13,925 bases of DNA from Pseudomonadota bacterium (GTDB taxonomy: Bacteria; Pseudomonadota; Gammaproteobacteria; Burkholderiales; Burkholderiaceae_C): assembly GCA_023460715.1 (NCBI GenBank), contig JAEWPH010000177.1, forward strand, positions 1-13,925, written 5' to 3'. A model generated the notes under the pieces. It made no database searches and was not told the DNA's origin. It was given only the letters and a program-made list of their open reading frames with translations. Position numbers and translations under genes: made by a program. Of the stretch, positions 7,123-13,925 are shown piece by piece (within the stretch, counting starts at the first letter, position 1; each line of letters starts with the position of its first letter).

Positions 7123-8100
7123 ATGGAAATCTTCGACTACGACAACGTCCTTCTGCTGCCGCGCAAGTGCCGCGTGGAAAGCCGGTCCGAGTGCGACGCC
7201 AGCATCACGCTGGGCTCGCGCACGTTCCGCCTGCCCGTGGTGCCCGCCAACATGAAGACGGTGGTGGACGAAAAGATCTGCCGCTGGATGGCGACGAACG
7301 GCTACTTCTACGTCATGCACCGCTTCGACCTGGACAACGTCCAGTTCGTGCGCGACATGCATGCCGCAGGCACCTTCGCTTCCATCTCGCTGGGCGTGAA
7401 GTCGCCCGACTACGCCACCGTGGACACGCTGGTGGCCGAGGGCCTGGTACCCGAGTACATCACCATCGACATCGCCCACGGCCATGCCGACAGCGTGAAG
7501 AACATGATCGGCTACCTCAAGGAGAAACTGCCGCAGTCGTTCGTGATCGCGGGCAACGTGGCCACGCCCGAGGCCGTGATCGACCTGGAGAACTGGGGCG
7601 CCGACGCCACCAAGGTGGGCGTGGGCCCGGGCAAGGTGTGCATCACCAAGCTCAAGACGGGCTTCGGCACGGGCGGCTGGCAGTTGTCGGCGCTCAAGTG
7701 GTGCGCCCGCGTGGCCACCAAGCCCATCATTGCCGACGGCGGCATCCGCAGCCATGGCGACATCGCCAAGAGCATCCGGTTCGGAGCCACCATGGTGATG
7801 ATCGGCTCGCTCTTCGCCGGCCACGAGGAATCGCCCGGCAAGACCGTCGAGGTGGATGGCGAGCCGTACAAGGAGTACTACGGCTCCGCCAGCGACTTCA
7901 ACAAGGGCGAATACAAGCACGTGGAAGGCAAGCGCATCCTCGAACCCATCAAGGGCAAGCTGGCCGACACGCTGGTCGAGATGGAGCAGGACGTGCAAAG
8001 CTCCATCAGCTACGCCGGAGGCAAGAAGCTGCTGGACATCCGCAAGGTGAACTACGTGATCCTGGGCGGTGACAACGCGGGCGAGCATCTGCTGATGTGA
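7123..8100 (+). CDS. guaC: GMP reductase (GuaC2 type)
   Basis: Converts GMP to IMP with NADPH and release of ammonia, allowing guanine nucleotides to return to the shared purine pool. The 325-residue TIM-barrel protein lacks the CBS pair of most IMP dehydrogenases. Its active-site loop is [11 protein letters not shown] with catalytic Cys173, followed by [11 protein letters not shown]. Other family marks are [12 protein letters not shown] (39-50), IDIAHGHAD (115-123), [21 protein letters not shown] (202-222) and [15 protein letters not shown] (226-240). Length and the GPGKVCITK loop fit the GuaC2 subgroup rather than the longer enterobacterial GuaC. AGGAG at 7106-7110 is 12 bases from the ATG, with a weaker GGA at 7114-7116; no better start is seen. 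It appears to be transcribed alone from the leader region upstream. IMP dehydrogenase is the alternative, but the loop and length argue against it. Confidence 0.93.
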   Translation: MEIFDYDNVLLLPRKCRVESRSECDASITLGSRTFRLPVVPANMKTVVDEKICRWMATNGYFYVMHRFDLDNVQFVRDMHAAGTFASISLGVKSPDYATVDTLVAEGLVPEYITIDIAHGHADSVKNMIGYLKEKLPQSFVIAGNVATPEAVIDLENWGADATKVGVGPGKVCITKLKTGFGTGGWQLSALKWCARVATKPIIADGGIRSHGDIAKSIRFGATMVMIGSLFAGHEESPGKTVEVDGEPYKEYYGSASDFNKGEYKHVEGKRILEPIKGKLADTLVEMEQDVQSSISYAGGKKLLDIRKVNYVILGGDNAGEHLLM

Positions 8101-8183
8101 GGCCGGGCGGAGGCACACGGCAGCGATTGAGCTGTGGCTGAAGCCCCTCCTGCAGCCCGAACGCAAAATTTTTAGCGCCCCTA

Positions 8184-8213
8184 TTGCCACGGGCGTAAAA
8201 AGTAGTGCATAAT
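8184..8213 (+). promoter_or_regulatory. Promoter for tRNA-Lys
   Basis: TTGCCA (8184-8189) and CATAAT (8208-8213) with an 18-bp spacer give a plausible sigma70 promoter. Transcription would begin near 8220, followed by a small hairpin (CTGCA/TGCAG around 8222-8235) ahead of the mature 5' end at 8255. Spacing is slightly long but the hexamers are good for this GC-rich sequence. Confidence 0.6.
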
Positions 8214-8254
8214 TCGAGGCTCTGCAGCGATGCAGACCAAGTTTCGAAAGAAGT

Positions 8255-8330
8255 GGGTTCTTAGCTCAGTTGGTAGAGCAGCGGACTCTTAATCCGTAGG
8301 TCGAGTGTTCGAGTCACTCAGGACCCACCA
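8255..8330 (+). tRNA. tRNA-Lys (anticodon CTT)
   Basis: The 76 bases fold into a complete cloverleaf. The acceptor stem GGGTTCT pairs with AGGACCC (one G-T pair), followed by discriminator A and an encoded CCA at 8328-8330. U8-A9 are followed by the D-arm GCTC-AGTTGGTA-GAGC. The anticodon stem GCGGA/TCCGT holds loop CTCTTAA, so the anticodon is CTT, reading AAG lysine codons. The variable region is AGGTC and the T-arm GAGTG-TTCGAGT-CACTC is intact. It has its own promoter at 8184-8213 and terminator at 8339-8380. tRNA 3' ends are common integration sites, but I see no second copy of the 3' end in this window that would mark an att site. Confidence 0.97.
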
Positions 8331-8338
8331 CTCATTTC

Positions 8339-8380
8339 AAGGCGCTGCAACTGTGATGGTTACAGCGCCTTTTAATTTTG
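8339..8380 (+). terminator. Rho-independent terminator after tRNA-Lys
   Basis: AAGGCGCTG (8339-8347) pairs perfectly with CAGCGCCTT (8363-8371). A further AAC/GTT pairing lies inside the loop after one mismatch. The stem is followed by TTTTAATTTT. It begins 8 bases after the tRNA CCA end. Confidence 0.85.
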
Positions 8381-8689
8381 GATTTCTTTCCGGGATCCTT
8401 TACCCATCACAGGCCGGCCTCTCATGCCGCGTTCCTCCCCACCCCGCAGCTCTGCCGGGTCGTACCATGCCCTTGGTAGTGATATTCCGAGCCCGCCGTG
8501 ATTGATTCGGCGCGATCGCTCGACTCCAGCCATTGAGGATGGAGCCGCCCCCCTGCATACCCGGTCCGCCCACCTCCTTGTCTGCGAACACAGGAGCGAT
8601 GGGCACCCCATAGCCGAGCTGCCCTGATGATGCAGCCGACGCCTGGCAACGGGCGAAGGCGGCCCGTCCTCCGCATCGGACAGCTTCCC
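8381..8689. other. Non-coding stretch, no gene recognised
   Basis: Open frames exist on both strands, but none has a convincing protein composition, family motif or ribosome binding site. Small inverted repeats occur, such as TACCA-tgccct-TGGTA (8463-8478) and CTCCA/TGGAG near 8522-8543, without a T-run. It may be degraded sequence like the adjoining fasciclin relic. Confidence 0.5.
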
Positions 8690-8981
8690 TTCAAAACCCT
8701 AAAGGCCCCGTCCCCTCGCCATGTTCGCGCTCGCCAATGCGGCGTCCGCCGGACTGGCTGCCGGGACCTCGTTCCAGGAAAGTGGGCCGCCGCCACGTGC
8801 GTCAAGAGGCGCTCATACCGCAATGACAGCGCCGCCACCAAGACGGCGCAGGGCAGCAGACTCGCGGCGAAGGCGACCGGTGACACCGTCACGCTCAAGG
8901 ACGAATAAGACGGTATCGCCAAGGTCACGACCGCTGACGTCTGCAGAACGCGTAACCCACGCGGTCGACCAGTGCTGGCCT
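8690..8981 (+). pseudogene. Decayed fasciclin-domain gene fragment
   Basis: Pieces of a fasciclin (FAS1) domain can be read in order across frames. In the first frame, FKTLKAPSP (8690-8716) resembles the usual TLKGPGPF. A shifted frame gives MFALANAASAGLAAGT (8721-8768), like VFAPTNAAFAGLPAGT. The first frame returns with DLVPGKWAAA (8765-8794), like YHVVPGK, then KTAQGSRLAAKATGDTVTLK, a TAA at 8906-8908 and DGIAKVTTADV (8909-8941). A further shift gives AERVTHAVDQCWP (8943-8981), like the family end ASNGVIHVIDxVLLP. About 20 codons expected between AGT and VPGK, and some between KTL and LK, are missing. The frame changes, stop and deletions mean no functional product. Intact relatives are secreted or surface proteins of uncertain adhesion or stress role. 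The recognition is by eye and rests on the ordered match of five segments. Confidence 0.7.
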
Positions 8982-9247
8982 TCCCAAGTGACGCCACGCC
9001 GGACCTTCGACAGAGGATCCGCCCACTACGCGGCGCGGCGCTTCAGCCGGAGCGGCGCCATACCGGCAGCAACATCCCAAGGGCATTTTCTTGACACAGG
9101 TCATGAACTCACGGCCGTAGGACGCGGCCACCGGGCGTTGTCCGACAGGCGTAGAGCCCGATGGACGGCGGCTTTGGTGAGACGGCCCTTCTACAACAGA
9201 GATACCAGCCGGCCGCGACCCGAGCGGCCGCATCCACCCCTGTTGAG
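8982..9247. other. Intergenic stretch upstream of the glycine-zipper gene
   Basis: No gene is recognisable. A perfect TTGACA (9091-9096) is present, but no good -10 follows at 16-18 bp. A strong hairpin CGGCCGC-gacccga-GCGGCCG (9210-9230) lies 17 bases before the ribosome binding site of the next gene and would be in its 5' leader. Confidence 0.45.
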
Positions 9248-9259
9248 AAGGAGAGCCCC

Positions 9260-9655
9260 ATGAACGCACCGATCACCCCCCACAACCCTGCTGCACCCGT
9301 GGATCCTGACCTGGCGGAACAGGCCAGGCCCGGCTACGGCGTGCCTTCGCAAGACCCCCGCCCTGCCGCGCAGCAGGCCCTGTCGCCGGACGAGGCCGCG
9401 CGGGAGTCCAAGTCCGTGCTGATGGGCGGCGGCGTGATGGCGGGCGCCGCCACGGGTGCCGCTGTCGGCGTGGCGGTGGCGGGGCCCGTGGGCGTCGTCG
9501 TCGGAGGGACGCTGGGCGGCGTGGCCGGCGCCCTGTGCGGCGCAGCCGCCAGCGCCACCGTAGGGCCCGACGTGGCGGCGACAGAGCAGGACCCCGTGCC
9601 AGGCGAACCCGCGCCCATGGAGGTGCGCCCCGGCGCGAACAAGCCGTCCATCTGA
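9260..9655 (+). CDS. Small glycine-zipper protein
   Basis: A 131-residue protein. Residues 1-50 are hydrophilic and Pro/Ala-rich. Residues 53-101 form a Gly/Ala/Val stretch with regular small-residue spacing (GGGVMAGAATGAAVGVAVAG, then GPVGVVVGGTLGGVAGALCG), which is a glycine-zipper membrane-inserting or self-associating segment of one long or two short helices. The last 30 residues are again Pro-rich and acidic. There is no signal peptide, so it would insert in the inner membrane or remain peripheral. The start at 9260 is fixed by AAGGAG at 9248-9253, six bases upstream. It converges on the EAL gene with 13 bp between stops. Similar proteins in Burkholderiales are annotated as hypothetical; a role in envelope or stress physiology is only a guess. 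Confidence 0.82.
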   Translation: MNAPITPHNPAAPVDPDLAEQARPGYGVPSQDPRPAAQQALSPDEAARESKSVLMGGGVMAGAATGAAVGVAVAGPVGVVVGGTLGGVAGALCGAAASATVGPDVAATEQDPVPGEPAPMEVRPGANKPSI

Positions 9656-9668
9656 CCGCCCGGGCGCG

Positions 9669-11543
9669 TCAGCCCCGGGGCGCGGCCTGCAGAAAATGCG
9701 GAACGTCCTCGGCCTCCAGCGGGCGGGACAGGTAGTAGCCCTGCACGGCATCGCATCCTTCGCGCTTGAGGATGTCGAAGACTTCCTTGCTCTCCACGCC
9801 CTCGGCCAGCAGACGGTAGCCCAGCGTGTGGCCCATGTGGAGCAGCGACCGGACGAGCTTGAGCGCACGCACGTCCGTCGCAATGGGCTTGATGAGGGAC
9901 TGGTCGAGCTTGAGCAACTGCACCGGCAGCGAATGGAGACAAGCCAGGTTGCTGTAGCCCACGCCGAAGTCGTCCAGCGAGATGCCGATGCCCATCGCGC
10001 GCACGGCCTCCAGCGTGGCCGCCGTGCGCGTGCCCGTCATCACGGCATGCTCGGTACATTCGATATGCAGGTTCTGCGGGTGCACCTGGTAGAGGGCGCA
10101 GGCATTGCGCAGCGCCTGCAGAAAGCGGGGATGTTCCAGATTGCGCGCCGACACATTCACCGCCATGCTGAGTTCGATGCCCTGGGTGCGCCACACCGAC
10201 AGCTGCTCGAGGGAACGGTGCAGTATCCACTCGGTGAAATCGTGGATCAGCGTCGTGCGCTCCATGATCTCGATGAACTCGCTCGGCGGCACATCGCCAT
10301 GGCGGGGGTGGCGCCAGCGCGCCAGCGCTTCCACCGCCGTGACGCGACCGGTGTGCAGATTCATCTTGGGCTGAAACACCAGGCGGAAGTCACCGGCCAT
10401 CAAGCCCGACGGAATGCTGCGCAGCAGGGCGTAAGCGCGGCGGTGGGGTACGTCGAACTGCTCGCCGTACCAGACCATGGGCCGCTGCTCGGTACCAGCC
10501 TGGTACAGCGCAGCCGTAGCGCGCCGGAGCACGTCGTGGCATGACTCGGCTACCAGCGTGAACGGAGCCAGCCCGGCCTGCAGTTCCAGCTGCACCGTGA
10601 CCGCACCGGTGCGAAAGGGCTCTGCCATGCGCAGCATCAGGCCCGCGGCCACGTCGGACAAGTCTTCCTGCAAGCCGCCGGCCATCACGATGGCGAAGCG
10701 GGTCTCGCCCACGTGGTAGAGCGCCGCATCGGACGGAATGGTTGCGACCAGCTTGGCGGCAATGGTGCGCAGGGCCGACTCCAGCGGGACCACCCCCACC
10801 GCGCGCACGGCGGCCTGCAATTGCGCATGGCTCACGACATCGAGGAGCATCAGCACACGGGGCGCGCCGGGTTCGGCCGCGCAGGCCTCCAACAAGTCTT
10901 CTCCCAACTGGCTACGGTTGGGCAGGCGCGTGACCTCATTCACACGCCCGGCCATCTGGTGCAGGTCGATCTGCGCCATGACCAGCGCGCCCAGGTCCTG
11001 CAGCCGTTGCAGTTCGTGGTCGCTGAAGCCGCGGGGCTGGGAATCGATGACGCACAGGCTGCCCAGGGCATGGCCGGACGGCAGCCGCAGCGGCACGCCC
11101 GCATAAAAGCGGATGCCGGGGTGGCCGGTGACGAGCGGGTTGTCGGCAAAGCGGGGGTCCTGCAACGCGTCCTCCACGATGAACGCGGTGCCCCGCTCGA
11201 TGGTGTGGGTGCAGAAGGACACGCTGCGTTCGGTCTGGCGGGTGTCGAGGCCCACGCACGACTTGAACCACTGGCGTTTGTCCTCCACCAGCGAAACGAG
11301 AGCGATGGGCACCTGGAACAGCTCGGCGGCCAGCCGCGTGATGCGGTCGAAGGCCTCGCTGGCCTTGCTGTCCAGCAGGCCGGTCGAGCGCAGGAAAAAC
11401 AGGCGTTCCTGCTCGTGGATCCAGGCGGCATCGGGAAAGCCTGCGGGCAGCACAGCCTGGGCGACGGCTTCGGCGCTGTCAGGTGAGGATGCGGCCGGTA
11501 AGAGATACACGGGCGAGGCAGTCAGAGGGTGGGAGTCGTGCAT
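9669..11543 (-). CDS. GAF / degenerate GGDEF / EAL protein, probable c-di-GMP phosphodiesterase
   Basis: A cytoplasmic 624-residue signalling protein without a signal peptide or membrane segment. A GAF sensor covers about 60-195 (ALVSLVEDKRQWFKSCVGLD, SFCTHTIE, FYAGVPL, GSLCVIDSQPR). A GGDEF fold covers about 203-365, but the signature is GETRF (279-283) instead of GGDEF, so cyclase activity should be lost. The EAL domain (about 378-618) keeps its catalytic set: E405 in EAL, R409, N463, E495, D524-D525, K545, E581 and Q601 (VQGYYLSRPL). It should therefore hydrolyse c-di-GMP to pGpG, gated by the GAF ligand and perhaps by nucleotide bound to the dead GGDEF. ATG 11543 has no clear Shine-Dalgarno, so the start is less certain. 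The gene stands alone, convergent with the glycine-zipper gene. Confidence 0.92.
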   Translation of the reverse strand: MHDSHPLTASPVYLLPAASSPDSAEAVAQAVLPAGFPDAAWIHEQERLFFLRSTGLLDSKASEAFDRITRLAAELFQVPIALVSLVEDKRQWFKSCVGLDTRQTERSVSFCTHTIERGTAFIVEDALQDPRFADNPLVTGHPGIRFYAGVPLRLPSGHALGSLCVIDSQPRGFSDHELQRLQDLGALVMAQIDLHQMAGRVNEVTRLPNRSQLGEDLLEACAAEPGAPRVLMLLDVVSHAQLQAAVRAVGVVPLESALRTIAAKLVATIPSDAALYHVGETRFAIVMAGGLQEDLSDVAAGLMLRMAEPFRTGAVTVQLELQAGLAPFTLVAESCHDVLRRATAALYQAGTEQRPMVWYGEQFDVPHRRAYALLRSIPSGLMAGDFRLVFQPKMNLHTGRVTAVEALARWRHPRHGDVPPSEFIEIMERTTLIHDFTEWILHRSLEQLSVWRTQGIELSMAVNVSARNLEHPRFLQALRNACALYQVHPQNLHIECTEHAVMTGTRTAATLEAVRAMGIGISLDDFGVGYSNLACLHSLPVQLLKLDQSLIKPIATDVRALKLVRSLLHMGHTLGYRLLAEGVESKEVFDILKREGCDAVQGYYLSRPLEAEDVPHFLQAAPRG

Positions 11544-11754
11544 GCGGGGTACAGGTTGAATCCTTCATACGCAGCAGCCCCCGGTGTGGATGACTCTCAG
11601 GAATAGCAATTCGCTATCACGCACTGAAAGCCCGCCCTCCTGCACGACCGTGAGGCAGCCCCCGCCCAGGCGGTGGGGCATCGGCTGACACGCCCGGTAC
11701 GTGGCTGCAGGCACGATTGCATCCATCGTATTTGCCTTATCTGGAGGTTGTTCC
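11544..11754. promoter_or_regulatory. Divergent intergenic region between the EAL gene and a small exported-protein gene
   Basis: This 211-bp region must hold the start signals of both genes. It contains ATAGC-aattc-GCTAT (11603-11617), a candidate operator, and a GC-rich hairpin around 11659-11677. GGAGG at 11743-11747 serves the plus-strand gene. I could not assign convincing -35/-10 pairs. Confidence 0.4.
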
Positions 11755-12015
11755 ATGAAGAAATCCCTGATCGCCATCGCCGCTACCCTGGCCGTCTTCA
11801 GCGCCGGCACCGCTTCTGCCCAGGTCGGCAAAGCCGCTGCCGAGGCTTCGGATGCTGCTGAACACAAGATCGAGCAGAAGCGCGCCGATGACAAGGCCGA
11901 GAAGAGCGGCCCTGTCGGCAAGGCCGTGAACAATGTGAAGTCTGACTACCACAAGAACCGCTCGAAGAACTCGGCGGACAAGGCCAAGCAGTCCCTGAAG
12001 AATTCGACGGACTGA
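11755..12015 (+). CDS. Small lysine-rich exported protein of unknown function
   Basis: An 86-residue protein. MKKSLIAIAATLAVFSAGTASA is a textbook Sec signal peptide with cleavage after residue 22. The mature 64 residues are highly charged and Ala/Lys-rich, with about 12 lysines balanced by many Asp and Glu, and no Cys. VGKA occurs twice (at about 24-27 and 52-55). It is predicted to be helical or disordered in the periplasm. GGAGG seven bases upstream fixes the start and suggests good translation, and a strong terminator at 12070-12097 ends a monocistronic unit. No family is recognised; small soluble periplasmic proteins of this look are often stress-induced, which is only an analogy. Confidence 0.82.
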   Translation: MKKSLIAIAATLAVFSAGTASAQVGKAAAEASDAAEHKIEQKRADDKAEKSGPVGKAVNNVKSDYHKNRSKNSADKAKQSLKNSTD

Positions 12016-12069
12016 CCGGAGCGCGGCACACCCGGGCTGGCTCACAGACCGAGCGACAGTCGTTTCACC

Positions 12070-12097
12070 ACAGGCGGCCCCAGGGCCGCCTGTTTTG
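12070..12097 (+). terminator. Rho-independent terminator after the small exported-protein gene
   Basis: ACAGGCGGCC (12070-12079) pairs perfectly over 10 bp with GGCCGCCTGT (12084-12093) across a 4-base loop, followed by TTTTGTTG. It lies 55 bp after the stop codon. Confidence 0.9.
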
Positions 12098-12138
12098 TTG
12101 GACGGTACGGTCTCAACTCGCGCGGCAGGCTCGCAGTA

Positions 12139-12206
12139 CGTCTGGCAGACGCGAAGGCCAACCGCCGGGCTTTGGTGGGGAGGCCCTCCCCCGCGACGCG
12201 TAGACT
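12139..12206 (+). promoter_or_regulatory. Palindrome and possible -10 upstream of the small membrane-protein gene
   Basis: CGTCTG-G-CAGACG (12139-12151) is a perfect 13-base palindrome with no T-run, so it looks more like a protein-binding site than a terminator. TAGACT (12201-12206) is a modest -10 candidate about 36 bp before the GTG start at 12243. No -35 is convincing. Confidence 0.3.
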
Positions 12207-12242
12207 TGGCACACTCCAACGCGATCCCCAGGCTGCCCGTCC

Positions 12243-12641
12243 GTGCATACCCCCGCTTCCCCACCCGCCCCCACTGCGGCGCCACACGGCTGGCGCCGCT
12301 GGGCCGTCCCCATCGCCGTGGTGGGGGTGGTGGGGAGTTTGCTGGTGGCGTTCCGGGCCTGGACGGACTACCAGCTCGAAGCCCCTGTGGCCACCGACTA
12401 CGCGAGATTTCTGGACGCCCTGACGGAGCAATCGCCCCAGGCTGCGGCCTACCGTGCGGCGTACGGGCACCACTTCGCGCGCGATACCGTGGCAGCCCGC
12501 CACTTTGAGCAGGTCTGCGCGACCATGCTGCGCATGGCCGAATCGGATGGGGCCACCGTGCCGCCGGAGGACGCGGCGATGGCCGGCGGATGCCGCCGGC
12601 TCACCGCGCGTTACGCGGCCGACGCCCTGCCGCGCGACTGA
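12243..12641 (+). CDS. Small single-span membrane protein of unknown function
   Basis: A 132-residue protein beginning with GTG. A Pro/Ala-rich cytoplasmic head (1-16) with positive residues (GWRRW) precedes one transmembrane helix at about 20-37 (WAVPIAVVGVVGSLLVAF), giving an N-in topology with a mostly polar domain (38-132) in the periplasm. That domain holds two cysteines, one in QVCATM and one in GGCRR, that could form a disulphide. No family is recognised. There is no strong Shine-Dalgarno before the GTG, so the start is uncertain, but the helix just after it argues against a much later start. It is convergent with the acetolactate synthase gene (76-bp gap). Confidence 0.6.
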   Translation: MHTPASPPAPTAAPHGWRRWAVPIAVVGVVGSLLVAFRAWTDYQLEAPVATDYARFLDALTEQSPQAAAYRAAYGHHFARDTVAARHFEQVCATMLRMAESDGATVPPEDAAMAGGCRRLTARYAADALPRD

Positions 12642-12717
12642 CTCAGACGCCTCTGCTGGCGCCTCGCAGTTCGGGCTTGGCGCGCGGGGCACGCGCTGGG
12701 CCGGTCGCGGCGCTGCG

Positions 12718-13925
12718 TCAGACCGTCTCGTCGAACCAGACGTCCTTGGCGCGCATCATCCGGTGGTGCCCCACGCCAGCCGGCATCATGGGGAAACAGT
12801 TCTCCTGCGCAGCCACCTGCACGTCGAGGAAGAACGGGCCCGGCGCGGCCAGGCACTCGGCCAGGGCCGGCGCCAGATCCTGCGGCTGCGTCACGCGCCG
12901 CGCGCCCCAGCCGAAGGCCCGTGCCAGGGCCACGAAGTCGGGCAGTGCCTCGTTCCAGCTGTGGCTCAGCCGGTTGCCGTGGTTGAGCTCCTGCCACTGC
13001 CGCACCATGCCCATGTAGCCGTTGTTGCACAGCACCAGCTTGACCGGCGCGCGGTGCTGCACGGCGGTGGACAACTCCTGGATGTTCATCAACACCGACG
13101 CATCGCCACTCACGCACACGGTGAGCGCACCCGGGTGGGCGATCTGCGCGCCGATGGCGGCCGGCAACCCATAGCCCATGGTGCCGGCCCCGCCCGAGGT
13201 CAGCCAGCGGCGCGGGCGCTCGAAGCCCAGGTACTGCGCGGCCCACATCTGGTGCTGGCCCACGTCGGTGGACACGATGGCATCGCGCCCCGCCAGCTGC
13301 GCGTTCAGCTGCGCCATGAGCAGCTGCGGCAGGATGGCATCGGCTCGCGGCGTGAACGCCAGGCAGCGCTGCGCGCGCCAGACGGCGATGCGCTCCCACC
13401 ACGGCGCGAGGCGGGCCGGATCGGGCGCGGCCAGGTCCGGCAAGGCCAGCAGCGCGGCCAGCACGTCGCCGCAGTCGCCCACCAGGGGCGCGTCCACGCG
13501 CACGGTCTTGTTGATGCTGCTGGGGTCGATGTCGATATGGATCTTGCGCGCCTGCGGGCAGAACTCTTCAAGCTTGCCGGTGACGCGGTCATCGAAGCGT
13601 GCGCCCACGCAGACCACCAGGTCGGCCGCGTGCATGGCGCGGTTGGCCTCCAGCGTGCCGTGCATGCCCAGCATGCCCAGAAAGCGCTCATCCGACGCCG
13701 GGAAGGCGCCCAGGCCCATCAGCGTGAGCGTGCAGGGCGCGCCCATGCGCCGCACCAGTTGCGCAAAGGCCTCGCAGGCTTGCGGGCCCGCGTTGATCAG
13801 GCCGCCCCCGCCATAGAACACCGGACGGCGGGCGGTGGACAGCAGATCGGCCGCGCGCTGCAGGCTGCTGCGCGGCGGCAGCGCGCCGGGCACGGCTTGG
13901 CGGCGCTCGGGCGGCAGGGTCGAGG
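12718..13925 (-). CDS. Acetolactate synthase large subunit, C-terminal part (5' end outside window)
   Basis: A ThDP- and FAD-dependent enzyme of branched-chain amino acid synthesis that condenses pyruvate to acetolactate, or pyruvate with 2-oxobutyrate. About 402 codons are present and the frame stays open through the window edge, so roughly the first 180-190 residues, including the catalytic Glu, are missing. Visible parts are the central FAD-binding domain (RRPVFYGGGGLINAG, MGLGAFPASDERFLGMLGMHG, VGARFDDRVTGK, HIDIDPSSINK) and the C-terminal ThDP domain (TSGGAGTMGYGLPAAIGAQ, then GDASVLMNIQELSTAVQH, NNGYMGMVRQWQ, HGNRLSHSW). The Mg/ThDP motif starts GDAS rather than the common GDGS, as in some proteobacterial enzymes. 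The end NCFPMMPAGVGHHRM is typical of anabolic, FAD-containing enzymes. No small regulatory subunit gene (ilvH/ilvN) follows; the next gene downstream is on the opposite strand. It may be a second paralogue, or its partner is elsewhere. Confidence 0.92.
   Translation of the reverse strand, partial: STLPPERRQAVPGALPPRSSLQRAADLLSTARRPVFYGGGGLINAGPQACEAFAQLVRRMGAPCTLTLMGLGAFPASDERFLGMLGMHGTLEANRAMHAADLVVCVGARFDDRVTGKLEEFCPQARKIHIDIDPSSINKTVRVDAPLVGDCGDVLAALLALPDLAAPDPARLAPWWERIAVWRAQRCLAFTPRADAILPQLLMAQLNAQLAGRDAIVSTDVGQHQMWAAQYLGFERPRRWLTSGGAGTMGYGLPAAIGAQIAHPGALTVCVSGDASVLMNIQELSTAVQHRAPVKLVLCNNGYMGMVRQWQELNHGNRLSHSWNEALPDFVALARAFGWGARRVTQPQDLAPALAECLAAPGPFFLDVQVAAQENCFPMMPAGVGHHRMMRAKDVWFDETV

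Noticed and set aside
8255..8330. tRNA-Lys as an integration site
   Set aside because: No integrase gene and no second copy of the tRNA 3' end visible in the window.
8422..8997. 191-codon minus-strand frame in the gene-free stretch
   Set aside because: No recognisable motif, no good ribosome binding site, and it runs antisense through the fasciclin relic.
9091..9096. Perfect TTGACA as a promoter for the glycine-zipper gene
   Set aside because: No acceptable -10 hexamer at 15-19 bp; left as a note, not called as a promoter.
8721..9263. 180-codon plus-strand frame
   Set aside because: Only its first 16 codons match the fasciclin relic; the rest is Arg/Pro-rich frame-shifted sequence overlapping the start of the glycine-zipper gene.
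12042..12692. 216-codon minus-strand frame overlapping the small membrane-protein gene
   Set aside because: Antisense to a terminator and a transmembrane-protein gene, Arg/Gly-rich, with no motif or start signal.

Overview
The base composition (high GC with strong third-position GC bias), the gene families and a palindromic intergenic repeat of the kind scattered through Acidovorax and Comamonas genomes suggest a chromosomal segment from a Comamonadaceae-type betaproteobacterium. This assignment is inferred from sequence character and gene content, not from a database match.

Layout: 1-135 is the 3' end of an IS110-type transposase, lying 16 bp from the stop of a full-length UvrD/PcrA helicase gene (152-2617, minus). 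A palindromic intergenic repeat (2679-2758) separates it from an RpiR/SIS regulator gene (2778-3710, minus). That regulator is divergent from an M20 glutamate-carboxypeptidase-like gene (3805-4992) and a Bug-type periplasmic binding protein gene (5037-6038). The 94-bp divergent region holds a recognisable sigma70-type promoter and a TGAAA/TTTCA operator-like palindrome. A secreted CxxC protein of unknown function (6128-6895) follows, then a GMP reductase gene (7123-8100) behind a leader with three successive hairpins, then tRNA-Lys(CTT) (8255-8330) with its own promoter and terminator.

From 8381 to 9259 there is no intact gene. The middle of this stretch (about 8690-8981) can be read, with frame changes and a stop, as a decayed fasciclin domain. 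Next come a small glycine-zipper protein (9260-9655), a convergent GAF / degenerate-GGDEF / EAL protein (9669-11543, minus), a small lysine-rich exported protein (11755-12015) with a strong terminator, a small single-span membrane protein (12243-12641), and the C-terminal two thirds of an acetolactate synthase large subunit (12718-13925, minus), which runs off the window.

Working links: rpiR, the M20 peptidase and the Bug receptor look like one regulated unit for taking up and hydrolysing an acylated or conjugated amino acid. The EAL protein should lower c-di-GMP and probably does not make it. The helicase, GMP reductase, tRNA and acetolactate synthase are housekeeping or metabolic genes. I found no CRISPR array, prophage, toxin-antitoxin or defence cluster. 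The least ordinary items are the fasciclin relic, the structured guaC leader and the rpiR/M20 control region; none is strong evidence of a new biological system.
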